Shown: positions 7,385-15,256 of the stretch, piece after piece
Position numbering within the stretch: position 1 is the first letter of the stretch
Layout of the letters: each line of letters starts with the position of its first letter
NCBI GenBank assembly: GCA_964345775.1
Contig: CAYFSO010000060.1
Span: 1-17,784, forward strand
Source of the DNA: M55B154 sp964345775
Lineage (GTDB): Bacteria; Spirochaetota; UBA4802; UB4802
Reading direction: 5' to 3'
Length of the DNA: 17,784 nt
Made by a program: the position numbers and the translations under genes
The notes under the pieces: generated by a model
The model's input: the letters and a program-made list of their open reading frames with translations, nothing else
Told to the model about the DNA's origin: nothing
The model's database searches: none

Positions 7385-7950
7385 AACTGCGTTACCTCTT
7401 CGTATACTTTTTTCATGGCTTCAACGTTGGCATTCACCGCGTCTTTTCCAAGCTTGTCCTCCAGCTTGTCCCGGACGGCTTTCTCCAGGTCTTCCATTTC
7501 AATGAAATCAACCATGCCTGCAACGGCACCCAGGATGGGTATGTTCACCATGTTGTTCCCCATCACCTCTTCGGCAATGGACCGGGCTGAAACCGTCACA
7601 AGGTTTTTATTATCCATATGAAGCTTCTCTTTTATGACATCAGCACTGTCCGAACTGTTCACAATGATCTTCCCTTCTTCAAGGCCATCGGTTACGTCAA
7701 CGCTGTCCAAAAGGCCCGGGTCTATGACGATAACCATGTCGGGGTGGCGGACGTTACTGTGCAGCCTGATGGGCTCATCGCTGATCCGCACAAAGGCCTG
7801 CATGGGTGCACCCGAACGCTCGGGCCCGTACTCGGGGAATGCCTGGGTGTACCTGCCCGCCATCATGGCACCTTCACCCAGCACCTGGGCGGCGGTCTTG
7901 GCTCCCTGGCCTCCCCTGCCGTGAAATCGTATTTCATATATCTGGCTCAC
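7381..7950 (-). CDS. porC: Pyruvate:ferredoxin oxidoreductase, gamma subunit
   Basis: The 189-aa gamma subunit and first gene of the operon. The family signature GRGGQGAKTAAQVL (11-24) and FPEYGPERSGAP (38-49) are both present. In the four-subunit enzymes this domain helps bind coenzyme A. The start is GTG at 7950, seven bases after GAGAGG; no better ATG is nearby. The mRNA would begin near 7997 if the promoter proposed upstream is right, leaving a leader of about 45 bases. Confidence 0.95.
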   Translation of the reverse strand: MSQIYEIRFHGRGGQGAKTAAQVLGEGAMMAGRYTQAFPEYGPERSGAPMQAFVRISDEPIRLHSNVRHPDMVIVIDPGLLDSVDVTDGLEEGKIIVNSSDSADVIKEKLHMDNKNLVTVSARSIAEEVMGNNMVNIPILGAVAGMVDFIEMEDLEKAVRDKLEDKLGKDAVNANVEAMKKVYEEVTQL

Positions 7951-8003
7951 GTTATTACCTCTCTTTAAGACTTAAATAGAATACATATAAAGATATCATA
8001 TAC

Positions 8004-8009
8004 ATTATA
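8004..8009 (-). promoter_or_regulatory. Candidate -10 element of the por operon
   Basis: On the minus strand this reads TATAAT, a perfect -10 hexamer, in an AT-rich stretch about 54 bases upstream of the porC GTG. The expected -35 region, at about 8027-8032, reads TTCCAA and is a poor match, so an activator or another sigma factor may be involved. Confidence 0.4.
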
Positions 8010-8038
8010 GAGAGATGTTGCTTTGTTTGGAATGCTAA

Positions 8039-8074
8039 GAATGTATTAGTTTGGGATAGTGGAATGTATTAGTT
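8039..8074 (+). repeat. Short direct repeat next to the IS66 remnant
   Basis: The 13-mer GAATGTATTAGTT occurs at 8039-8051 and again at 8062-8074, 23 bases apart. It lies between the por promoter region and the transposase remnant. It may be an end of the vanished element or binding sites; nothing decides between them. Confidence 0.45.
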
Positions 8075-8091
8075 GTTTTGTAACTCTTTAG

Positions 8092-8440
8092 CCTAATAAT
8101 GAATCATCATCGACAAGAACAAGAGTAACGATTGATATTAAATTATCAGATGACCTGGATGTGGCAGCGCATACAATACATCAATACTGGTGTCCTGTCT
8201 GCAAAGAAATGAAAGAAAAAATAGTAACAGATGCGTTGCCGGGATTTAATACGGGTCTTAAAACTATTGTATATACAGCATATCAGCATTATTGTCTTGG
8301 GATGAGCATTTCAAAAATTCGTAAAACCCTGAAAATTCATGCAAAAATCAGAGGAAGCACCGAAGCGGTTTACGCGGATGAGACGGGGTTCCGCCAGAAA
8401 GGAAAAAAATTCTGGTTATGGATGTTCGCGATGGCTTTGT
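8092..8440 (+). pseudogene. IS66-type transposase remnant (internally deleted, truncated)
   Basis: Broken transposase. The reading frame opens after a TAG at 8089-8091 and, from GTG 8161 on, shows a zinc-finger-like WCPVC and a block resembling IS66 TnpC (LKTIVYTAYQHYCLGMSISK). It then passes straight from KTLKIHAKI to GSTEAVYADETG, which carries the first catalytic Asp of the IS66 DDE transposase. In intact IS66 proteins these two blocks are separated by several tens of residues, so an internal in-frame deletion is likely. After the WLWMFAMA segment the similarity stops at about 8436 and the remaining codons to 8487 are read antisense through an RND pump fragment. Both the N-terminal part and most of the catalytic domain are missing. 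Not functional. Family assignment is by eye. Confidence 0.7.
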
Positions 8441-9405
8441 GCCCGCCTGGCATAGTACTTCTCAACCAGCAAAACCGTACCCAGTGAAAAGACAATACGA
8501 ACCGGGCGGGGGACGTGCATGCCCACATGTGCCGGAAGCACTATCACCGATTCCACAAGGCTTGCAAGCAGCATAAGGGATACCACCGGCGGGATCACGT
8601 CGGTCATCATGGAAAGCCTGCCTTCGAACGCCAGCAGCGGCAGAAATGCCGCGCATGTTGTCAACACGCTTGCAGTTATGGGAAGCATCACGTACGAGGT
8701 ACCCTCCACCAGTGCTTCCCGTACAGGTGTGCCCTGGTGCACAAGGCGCATGATATTCTCCGCCACGATGATGGCGTCGTCAACGATCATACCCATGACA
8801 ATGATAACCGCGGCCAGTGTCATGTTGTTGACAGCGTAGCCAAGTGTCCCCGCCACTATAAGTGTGAACCCGAAAGTAAAGGGGATCCCCATAGCCACCC
8901 AGAAACCCGTTCTGAAATTGAGAAAGATGAGAAGCATTGATACGATGAACCGGTAACCGGTTACGGGAAAGTTTTTCCGGGTCAAGCAGTACCTGCAGTT
9001 CCTCCTTGAGATAGCCGGTCTTGTCCACGCTGTTCACCTCGGCCAGCGCAAGCAGCCTGTTTTCGAGAGAATGGACATAGTTCTGCAATTTTTTCCTGTC
9101 CACGTCACGCAGAAATTCTTTGTCCTCCAGGTACATGGCGATATTGATTATTGCTTTCATGGAACTCTTGAACTCCCGTATCCGGGGTGTCTCCCGTATC
9201 TCGTCGGGAAGGTCTACGCTCAACACCGCGTTTCGAATATCCGTCACCACGGAAGCCCGCTCGCTTTCATCCTTCTCCAGGTCTACCACAATGGAACACA
9301 CGCCTTCACTGCTGGTACTGCGAATTTCAACGATCCCGTTCACCGAACGCAGCTCCTGCTCTATGGGCCAGGTAACAAAATGCTCAACTTCACGAACAGC
9401 ATATA
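8437..9405 (-). pseudogene. RND efflux pump (AcrB/MexF-like) fragment, deleted and frame-shifted
   Basis: Remains of an inner-membrane RND-type efflux transporter, normally over 1000 aa. Reading from 9405 downward, one frame gives the start of the first periplasmic domain (REVEHFVTWPIEQELRSVNG, then STSSEGVCSIVVDLEKD) and runs to about LLDPEKLSR near 8965. The similarity then changes frame and jumps to the second transmembrane region (SMLLIFLNFRTGFWVAMGIP), continuing with GMIVDDAIIVAENIMR, the conserved TM4 proton-relay segment, and AFLPLLAFEG. About 140-170 residues of periplasmic domain are missing at the jump. It is cut at the 5' side near 9405 (two TGA codons follow upstream) and at the 3' side by the IS66 remnant. 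No intact gene remains. Confidence 0.8.
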
Positions 9406-9456
9406 TATTAATTTGTATATATCATCAATAAGTTCTACCTGTTCATTAAAAAAACC

Positions 9457-9485
9457 TTGACTGAAATACAATTGCTTTATATTTT
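9457..9485 (+). promoter_or_regulatory. Candidate sigma-70 promoter of the mrp operon
   Basis: TTGACT (9457-9462, five of six consensus) and TATTTT (9480-9485, four of six) are exactly 17 bases apart. Transcription would begin near 9492, just before the first antiporter gene. The surrounding 9406-9521 stretch holds no supportable gene; it is AT-rich and includes the run TTAAAAAAACC. Confidence 0.5.
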
Positions 9486-9563
9486 GCCGAAACTGATTCA
9501 CGTAATGCTGAACATCACAGCATGCCATTACTGAATTTAAAACCTGGTTATATAGATAAACCG

Positions 9564-10124
9564 ATGATAAAACTGAATATCCGAAAAACTGCACTGCATG
9601 CAACGTTACTCATGATATTCTGGCTGATCATGAGCGGGATGTATGATCTGTTCCACGTGTCACTTGGAGTTTTTTCTGTTATTACCGTAATGCTTATCAA
9701 TTACAAAATATTGAACTATAATTATTTCAATGAAACTGAAAACAGCGAAAGTGGATTCAAATATCTCCGCCTTCCCTATTACCTGATTTTTCTATTAAAA
9801 GAGATCATCATTTCGGCACTGAAAGTATCATACCTGGTTTTACATCCCAAAATGCCCATAAAAGCATGTATCGTAAAATTCAGGGTCAACCTTCCCAACA
9901 TGAACGCAAAAGTACTTCTGGCCAATTCCATTACACTGACACCCGGTACCGTTTCCATAGATATTAAAGAAGACAACATGTTCATTGTTCACTCCTTCAC
10001 AAACGCCAACACTGCCGCCTGGATGGATTATGTACTGGCCCGGGAAGTAGCAAAACTATACAGTGTTGATCCGGAACGTGTTATAGAAAGCGAAGAGATA
10101 ATCAATTCAGCGGACAGGTTGTAA
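9564..10124 (+). CDS. mrpE: Mrp-type Na+/H+ antiporter subunit E (MrpE/MnhE/MbhA-like)
   Basis: A 186-aa membrane subunit with two N-terminal helices (about 12-40) and a cytoplasmic C-terminal domain typical of MrpE: LANSITLTPGTVSIDI and FIVHSF are the conserved core. It belongs to the small-subunit group that surrounds the antiporter-like subunits. The start chosen, ATG 9564 (MIKLNIRK), fits the family's short N-terminus; an in-frame ATG at 9522 adds 14 residues that look unlike the family. Neither has a good ribosome site, so the start is uncertain. It opens the operon and is two bases before mrpF. Confidence 0.9.
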   Translation: MIKLNIRKTALHATLLMIFWLIMSGMYDLFHVSLGVFSVITVMLINYKILNYNYFNETENSESGFKYLRLPYYLIFLLKEIIISALKVSYLVLHPKMPIKACIVKFRVNLPNMNAKVLLANSITLTPGTVSIDIKEDNMFIVHSFTNANTAAWMDYVLAREVAKLYSVDPERVIESEEIINSADRL

Positions 10125-10126
10125 TC

Positions 10127-10396
10127 ATGGAACTTTTTATAAAGATAATCACCATATGGGTAGGGATCATCATCGTGATCCCCCTTTACCGAACCGTGGT
10201 TGGCCCCACGGTCTTTGACCGGATACTTGGCGCGGGAGCTGTTGGAACAAAAACCGTTGTGTTTATACTTCTTTTCGGGTTCATTTTTGGCAGGGTAGAC
10301 ATGTTCATCGACATATCGCTTGCATATGCCATATTGAACTTCATCGGCGTGTTGATCATCGCTCATTATTTTTCTACGGATAAGTCAAGGGAATGA
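10127..10396 (+). CDS. mrpF: Mrp-type antiporter subunit F (MrpF/MbhB-like)
   Basis: An 89-aa three-helix membrane protein of the MrpF family. The hallmark GPTVFDRI sits at residues 26-33. The canonical continuation carries an aspartate about six residues after DR (for example RIVALD); here the equivalent position is G37 (RILGAGAVGTK), so this copy lacks it. That may be a clade trait. The stop codon TGA at 10394-10396 overlaps the ATG of mrpG by four bases. Confidence 0.9.
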   Translation: MELFIKIITIWVGIIIVIPLYRTVVGPTVFDRILGAGAVGTKTVVFILLFGFIFGRVDMFIDISLAYAILNFIGVLIIAHYFSTDKSRE

Positions 10397-10716
10397 TGGA
10401 TATACAAAACATATTAACCGTGATATTCCTGGTTGCGGGCACTTTCTTCATGATGGTGGGGAGTATTGGAATTGTCAGGCTTCCAGGCTTTTTCAACAGG
10501 ATACATGCCGGCAGTAAAAGTGACACGCTTGGGATTATTCTCTTCACAGCAGGTATGATGATATACAATGGCCTGGACATAAACAGTCTTAAGCTTTTAA
10601 TTATATTCATACTTGTGGCGCTGACCAACCCGGTCAGTTCACATGCCCTCACAAGGGCTGCTTTTAATTCCGGCGTAAAACCCTGGTTCAGGAAGGACGA
10701 GAAGGAGAAGCAATAA
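10393..10716 (+). CDS. mrpG: Mrp-type antiporter subunit G (MrpG/MbhC-like)
   Basis: A 107-aa three-helix membrane subunit. The conserved MrpG block GSIGIVRLPGFFNRIHAGSK (23-42) followed by SDTLG is clear, and the family's C-terminal ALTNPVSSHALTRAA is present at about residues 75-89. It begins within the last bases of mrpF (ATGA overlap), and mrpG is followed directly, without a gap, by the MbhD-like gene. The E-F-G order is the same as in archaeal mbh and mbx operons. Confidence 0.92.
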   Translation: MMDIQNILTVIFLVAGTFFMMVGSIGIVRLPGFFNRIHAGSKSDTLGIILFTAGMMIYNGLDINSLKLLIIFILVALTNPVSSHALTRAAFNSGVKPWFRKDEKEKQ

Positions 10717-10962
10717 ATGCATCTCAATATACAGCTATTAATTTATTTTTTCCTGGCCGTGACGGCAGTTCTTGCCCTGTATTTAAGGGATCTGCTTGCT
10801 GCCATAGTGTCACTTACCGTGTTCAGCTTCATGTGTGCCATACTCTTTGTTTCACAGGGCGCAATTGACGTTGGATTTACCGAGGCCACGGTTGGTGCCG
10901 GTGTCACATCGGTATTGTACATTGTTCTGCTGTATAAAACCAAAAGGAGGAGTAAGGATTGA
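10717..10962 (+). CDS. MbhD-like subunit (DUF4040; MrpA C-terminal piece)
   Basis: An 81-aa protein with three hydrophobic helices, corresponding to the MbhD/DUF4040 domain that in canonical MrpA is fused to the C-terminus of a NuoL-like protein. Recognisable features are LAAIVSLTVFSF at about residues 27-38, DVGFTEATVGAGVTS at 51-65, with its charged D51 and E56 inside a helix, and a LYKTKRR tail. ATG 10717 follows the mrpG stop directly. Its end overlaps the TTG start of the next gene. It is a stand-alone gene, as in mbh operons. Confidence 0.85.
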   Translation: MHLNIQLLIYFFLAVTAVLALYLRDLLAAIVSLTVFSFMCAILFVSQGAIDVGFTEATVGAGVTSVLYIVLLYKTKRRSKD

Positions 10963-11261
10963 AAATTTTCCAGATCCTTTTCATAGCCGCGTTCGCCGGA
11001 TTACTGGTATATGCCTCTTTCGGACTTCCCAACAGGGGTGACCCCGGGGCAGTGGTTAATAAAGAAGTAAACCAGTTTGGAACCGTTGTTCCATCGTCAT
11101 ACTATATCAAGAACGCGTACAGGCAAACCCATACACCGAATATTGTCACAGCCGTCCTGGGTGATTACAGGAGTTTTGATACACTTGGCGAGGAGGTTGT
11201 GATCTTCGCGGCAGGGATCATCTGTTATCTTCTATTATGGAGGAACAAGGAAAGTGTATAA
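10959..11261 (+). CDS. MbhE-like subunit (MrpA C-terminal piece)
   Basis: A 100-aa membrane protein with one N-terminal helix (about 4-23) and one C-terminal helix (about 80-95). It contains the strongly conserved segment NIVTAVLGDYRSFDTLGEEV (61-80), which in canonical MrpA forms part of the C-terminal domain. The D74/E78/E79 cluster is typical. The start is TTG 10959, eight bases after AGGAGG at 10945-10950; it overlaps the previous stop (TTGA). It would sit between the MbhD-like and MrpB subunits in the membrane arm. Confidence 0.87.
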   Translation: MKIFQILFIAAFAGLLVYASFGLPNRGDPGAVVNKEVNQFGTVVPSSYYIKNAYRQTHTPNIVTAVLGDYRSFDTLGEEVVIFAAGIICYLLLWRNKESV

Positions 11262-11691
11262 AGCCAGCACCAGTCCCATAGTTACGCTTCTCAGTAAAAC
11301 AGTGTCCCCGTACATCATGCTGTTTGGCATGTACGTGGTGTTTCATGGACATTATAGTCCCGGTGGTGGATTCCAGGGGGGTGCGATGATGGCCGCGTCA
11401 ATTCTGCTGATACGCATTGCCGCAAACGATACTATTCACCAGTTGCAATTTAAGAAATCGCTGGGAATACCACTGGCATCCGTGGGTGTACTGATCTATT
11501 TCGTGATTGGACTGGTACCCCTGTTCCTTGGTGGTAATTTTCTTGATTATGGCTACCTTCCCCTTCCCGGCATGGATGCTGCGAATATAAGAGCCATGGG
11601 TATACTTGGCATCGAGATTGGCGTTGGCATTGCGGTTATGGCGGTTCTTGTCTCCATTTACGATAACCTGCTGGAGGGCAACAATGCTTGA
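11254..11691 (+). CDS. mrpB: Mrp-type antiporter subunit B (MrpB/MnhB/MbhF-like)
   Basis: A 145-aa membrane protein with four hydrophobic helices. The MrpB signature GHYSPGGGFQGGAMMAA is at residues 32-48. The start GTG 11254 overlaps the preceding gene by eight bases; AGGAAC and AAGG lie just upstream. Its end overlaps mrpC by eight bases. A usual length for MrpB. Confidence 0.92.
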   Translation: MYKASTSPIVTLLSKTVSPYIMLFGMYVVFHGHYSPGGGFQGGAMMAASILLIRIAANDTIHQLQFKKSLGIPLASVGVLIYFVIGLVPLFLGGNFLDYGYLPLPGMDAANIRAMGILGIEIGVGIAVMAVLVSIYDNLLEGNNA

Positions 11692-12052
11692 TTTCATTGC
11701 GGGACACATTGATTACTGGGCCATAATATTCCTGCTGGTACTCGGGTTGTATGGTATGATCCTTAAAAACAACCTGGTAAAAAAATTGATCGGCATGACC
11801 ATTTTTCAAACGTCAATAATACTTTTTTTTATATCCGGCTCGGTAAAACATTCCGCCACCGTACCTGTAAAAAGTGAAAGCATACCTACCCATGAAGTGG
11901 CTAATTATCTCAATCCGCTTCCACCCACACTGATGCTCACGGCCATCGTTGTGGGCGTGGCCACCCTTGGGGTAGCCTTTGCTATTTTGACCATAATAAA
12001 TAGAAACTATAATACCCTTGAAGAAAACGAAATACTAGGAAAGATGAAATGA
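11684..12052 (+). CDS. mrpC: Mrp-type antiporter subunit C (MrpC/NuoK-like)
   Basis: A 122-aa three-helix protein related to NuoK of complex I. Features are LFLLVLGLYGMILKNNLVKK-like beginnings (about residues 14-33 by eye), then IGMTIFQTSI, and the PTLMLTAIVVGVATLGVAFA helix with the glutamine/threonine positions of MrpC. The start is ATG 11684, five bases after GGAGGG at 11673-11678. A longer in-frame start at 11606 would run through mrpB and encodes an arginine-rich tail unlike the family, so I reject it. Overlaps mrpD by ATGA. Confidence 0.92.
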   Translation: MLDFIAGHIDYWAIIFLLVLGLYGMILKNNLVKKLIGMTIFQTSIILFFISGSVKHSATVPVKSESIPTHEVANYLNPLPPTLMLTAIVVGVATLGVAFAILTIINRNYNTLEENEILGKMK

Positions 12053-13536
12053 TGGTGAATAACCTTCCAGCACTATTGCCATTGATATACCTTGCAACAG
12101 CGTTGCTTGTTCCTTTATTCGGTTTATGGAAAAGAGGTACGGCGTACGTCCTGGCTCTCATAGCCGCTGTTTCCGCAACGTTCATATCAATTTACGGTTT
12201 TGTCTATGTCATCTTTCACGGGACCATCTCATATCAATTTGGCGGATGGTTTCCCCCTGTTGGCATTGAGTACGTGTACGATCCTCTTTCATCCTTTGTT
12301 TCACTTGTCATAAATGTTGTTGCACTGCTGGTCATATGGAATTCCAACCGCGTGGTGGAGAACGAACTCAGCGGCAGGCAAATGCCATATTATACAACAG
12401 TTATGCTGCTGCTTTTAGGTTTTAACGGGATTATACTGACCGGTGACCTTTTCAACCTTTTCGTTTTCATCGAGATATCTTCTCTTTCAATGTATGGTCT
12501 TATCGCAGCAGGTGGGAAAAAATCCCCGTACGCCGCGTTTAAATACCTGATCATCGGCACTATCGGTGCCTCTTTTTTCCTGCTTGGTGTTGGATTCGTT
12601 TATTTTGTAAGCGGAACCCTGAACATGAAAGACCTTGCGGGGATGATAGACGTTCTCAAATATAATCATACTATCCTGGTGGCCATGATCCTGATGGTTG
12701 TTGGTATTGGAATAAAGATGGCCATCTTCCCCATGCATGGATGGTTACCCGACGCGTATACAACCGCTCCCTCGCCCTCATCGTCACTCATCGCGCCAAT
12801 CGGCACCAAGGTGAGCGCCTACGTGATGATACGATTACTCTTTTTTGTGTTTGGCGCAGAATATTTCAGCCGCGAGTTACCGGTTGGGGAGTTAATCGCA
12901 ATATTCTCCTGCGCGGGTATCATTCTCGGTTCTGTCATGGCCATGGCCCAGAAGGACATGAAAAGAATGCTTGCCTACAGCAGTGTTGCCCAGATCGGGT
13001 ACATTGGACTGGGTATCGGCCTTGCCAACCCCCTGGGTTTTATCGGCGCCATACTTCACCTGCTCAACCACGCATTCATGAAGGCCTGCCTGTTCATTAC
13101 GGCAGGGAATATAATCACCAAAGAAGGACATTCTACCATTACCCTCTTTGATGATTCATACAGGAAAAAATACCCATGGACCATGGCCGCCTTCACTGTT
13201 GCAGCACTTTCAATGGTGGGACTACCCCCGCTGGCGGGGTTTTTCAGCAAGTGGTACCTGGTACTGGGTACCATTGACGACAGCAAGTGGATATACCTGG
13301 GGGTTATACTCCTGAGCAGTCTCCTTAACGCAGTATACTTTTTCAGGGTTATCGAAAAAATATACATGAAAGCACCTGCCGCCGGGGATGAAACTGAAGT
13401 TCCGGTTGAAAGGAATGAAGTCAGTCCATCCATGCTTATACCTACAATCACACTGGCTGCAGGCTTGATACTATTTGGCTTATTGAACGTTCTTATAGTA
13501 ACACAGATCAATAAAATGATACCGGGCTCGATATAA
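12049..13536 (+). CDS. mrpD: Mrp-type antiporter subunit D, copy 1 (MrpD/NuoN-like)
   Basis: A 495-aa antiporter-like membrane protein with about 14 helices, homologous to NuoL/M/N of complex I. Proton-path residues visible are E142 in TM5 (FIEISSLSMYG), K223 in TM7 (GIKMAIFPMHGWLPDAYTTA), K254 in TM8 (GTKVSAY), K345 in HAFMKACLF and K401 in TM12 (PPLAGFFSKW). All five are present, so this subunit looks competent for ion translocation. It is the equivalent of MbhH/MrpD by position (B-C-D order). ATG 12049 overlaps mrpC; its stop TAA shares a base with the next start (TAATG). Confidence 0.95.
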   Translation: MMVNNLPALLPLIYLATALLVPLFGLWKRGTAYVLALIAAVSATFISIYGFVYVIFHGTISYQFGGWFPPVGIEYVYDPLSSFVSLVINVVALLVIWNSNRVVENELSGRQMPYYTTVMLLLLGFNGIILTGDLFNLFVFIEISSLSMYGLIAAGGKKSPYAAFKYLIIGTIGASFFLLGVGFVYFVSGTLNMKDLAGMIDVLKYNHTILVAMILMVVGIGIKMAIFPMHGWLPDAYTTAPSPSSSLIAPIGTKVSAYVMIRLLFFVFGAEYFSRELPVGELIAIFSCAGIILGSVMAMAQKDMKRMLAYSSVAQIGYIGLGIGLANPLGFIGAILHLLNHAFMKACLFITAGNIITKEGHSTITLFDDSYRKKYPWTMAAFTVAALSMVGLPPLAGFFSKWYLVLGTIDDSKWIYLGVILLSSLLNAVYFFRVIEKIYMKAPAAGDETEVPVERNEVSPSMLIPTITLAAGLILFGLLNVLIVTQINKMIPGSI

Positions 13537-15038
13537 TGACAAATCTGGAAACATACACATCAATTGTCCCTTTCCTGGCAGTAATGGTATCCATGGCCGC
13601 GGTGCCGTTCATCATTTGGAGCGGAAGGTTTCCCAACCTGAGGGAATCCTGGACCATACTGGCGGCCATTATAAAATTCGTTCTGGTGATGTCGTTGCTG
13701 CCTGGCGCTGTGGCCGGCAAAGTGGCCACGTTCAACATAGTTGAGATATCTCCGGGTATAGACCTGGCACTGAAGGCAGACCAGCTTGGTGTTTTCTTCG
13801 CCTTGATCGCATCCGGCTTATGGATATTCACGTCCTTCTATTCAATTGGATACGTACGCGGCAACAATGAGCATAAACAGACCCGTTATTTTGCCAGTTT
13901 CGCCGTTTGTCTCTCGGCAACTATTGGCATCGCCTTTTCAGCGAACCTGTTAACATTTATCATTTTCTATGAAATTCTTACCATTGCAACATACCCGCTT
14001 GTGATACACAAGGAAAACCAGGAAGCCATATCGGCGGGCAGAAAATACCTTCTCTATACACTTACCGCCGGTGTCCTCCTTATTGCCGCGGCGGGCTATA
14101 CGTATTCTATTACCGGGACACTGGATTTTCAGGCAGGAGGCATATTCAACAATATTCCAGTTAGTAAAAATACCGCTATTGTCCTGTTCATACTTTTCCT
14201 TTCCGGCGTGGGGGTCAAGGCGGGGATCATGCCGCTGCACAGCTGGCTGCCGACAGCAATGGCCGCCCCCACCCCGGTAAGCGCACTTCTGCATGCTGTA
14301 GCAGTTGTTAAATCCGGCGTATTCGGCGTTGTTCGCGTGGTTGGTTTCATATTCGGGCCAGCCATGATGAGTAATTTCGGACTCAATGACATCCTGTTGA
14401 TCTTCGCTGGAACAACCATAATACTGGCCTCCCTGCTGGCCCTGAAACAGGATAACCTTAAAAAACGGCTGGCATATTCAACGGTGGGACACCTCTCGTA
14501 CATCGTGCTTGGAGTGGCCCTGTTGTCACCTTCGGGTTTTACAGGCGGCATTTTCCATATTGCCACACACGCTACCATGAAGATTACATTGTTTTTCTGC
14601 GCCGGGGCCATCTACGTGAACCTGCACAGGTCTAACATAAGTGAACTGGACGGTATTGGTAAAGTTATGCCCTGGACCATGGCCGCCTTTACCATCGGTT
14701 CAATGGGGCTTGCGGGGGTACCTCCCATAAACGGGTTCATCAGCAAGTGGTTCATCGGTGTTGGCACCCTCCAGGCTGATATCAGTATTGCGCTGGTTGT
14801 GCTGTTGCTCAGCGGCCTGCTTAATGCCGGGTATTTCTTCCCCATCGTTCATCGCGCGTTTTTCAGAAAAGGTACCGGGCTTGAAGGACACGGTGAAGCT
14901 TCACCGTTAATGGTGGTACCCATCATTGTTACCGCAGTACTGTCGGTGTTGCTGGGTATTTTCCCAAACCAGTTCTTTGAATTCTTCAACCTGGCCGTTG
15001 CAATAACAAAAAGTATTACCACCGGGGGACTGATATGA
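13536..15038 (+). CDS. Second MrpD/NuoM-like antiporter subunit
   Basis: A 500-aa paralogue of the preceding gene. It looks closer to NuoM/NuoL-type subunits: a KADQLGVFFAL start of the antiporter domain (80-90) and SFYSIGYVRG. Ion-path residues are E146 in TM5 (IIFYEILTIATYP), K228 in TM7 (GVGVKAGIMPLHSWLP), H254 and K259 in TM8 (LLHAVAVVKSG), K349 in HATMKI and K404 in TM12 (INGFISKW). Every key position is filled, so it should be an active channel. A canonical Mrp operon has MrpA plus a single MrpD; this gene may stand in for the NuoL-like half of MrpA (inference). The start shares one base with the mrpD stop. Confidence 0.92.
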   Translation: MTNLETYTSIVPFLAVMVSMAAVPFIIWSGRFPNLRESWTILAAIIKFVLVMSLLPGAVAGKVATFNIVEISPGIDLALKADQLGVFFALIASGLWIFTSFYSIGYVRGNNEHKQTRYFASFAVCLSATIGIAFSANLLTFIIFYEILTIATYPLVIHKENQEAISAGRKYLLYTLTAGVLLIAAAGYTYSITGTLDFQAGGIFNNIPVSKNTAIVLFILFLSGVGVKAGIMPLHSWLPTAMAAPTPVSALLHAVAVVKSGVFGVVRVVGFIFGPAMMSNFGLNDILLIFAGTTIILASLLALKQDNLKKRLAYSTVGHLSYIVLGVALLSPSGFTGGIFHIATHATMKITLFFCAGAIYVNLHRSNISELDGIGKVMPWTMAAFTIGSMGLAGVPPINGFISKWFIGVGTLQADISIALVVLLLSGLLNAGYFFPIVHRAFFRKGTGLEGHGEASPLMVVPIIVTAVLSVLLGIFPNQFFEFFNLAVAITKSITTGGLI

Positions 15039-15256
15039 AAACGATCCACTGGATATTTACAGGTATTATCATAATTGCCTCACTTGTGTCAGAATTCGTG
15101 TTCCTTGCCGATCACCACTCTGAGCACTGGTGGAGCCACATACCAGGTTTCTACATTCTCTGGGGTTTTTTAGGATGCGTATGTATTATTTTTGTATCGA
15201 AGTGGCTTGGTAAATTGTTCATTCAGAAGAAAGAGGATTATTACGATGCCGTATGA
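15035..15256 (+). CDS. Small two-helix membrane protein of the antiporter operon
   Basis: A 73-aa protein with two predicted helices (about 7-25 and 38-56), separated by a His/Trp-rich loop (ADHHSEHWWSHIPG, 25-38), and ending in KKEDYYDAV. The SHIPGFYILWGFLGC segment and the DYYD tail resemble small proteins I have seen between MrpD paralogues in anaerobes, but I know no assigned function. It overlaps the preceding gene by ATGA and the following one by 11 bases, which strongly suggests coupled translation and a place in the same complex. It could help seat the two flanking D-like subunits (speculation). Confidence 0.8.
   Translation: MKTIHWIFTGIIIIASLVSEFVFLADHHSEHWWSHIPGFYILWGFLGCVCIIFVSKWLGKLFIQKKEDYYDAV

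Noticed and set aside
8416..8985. Apparent 189-codon gene for an RND pump
   Set aside because: It contains only the TM2-TM6-like part of a transporter that needs over 1000 residues; the preceding part lies in another frame, so it is a pseudogene piece.
9361..9603. Minus-strand open frame of 80 codons across the mrp promoter region
   Set aside because: It covers the promoter and mrpE start, has no ribosome site, and the peptide matches nothing I recognise. The RND similarity in this area is in a different frame.
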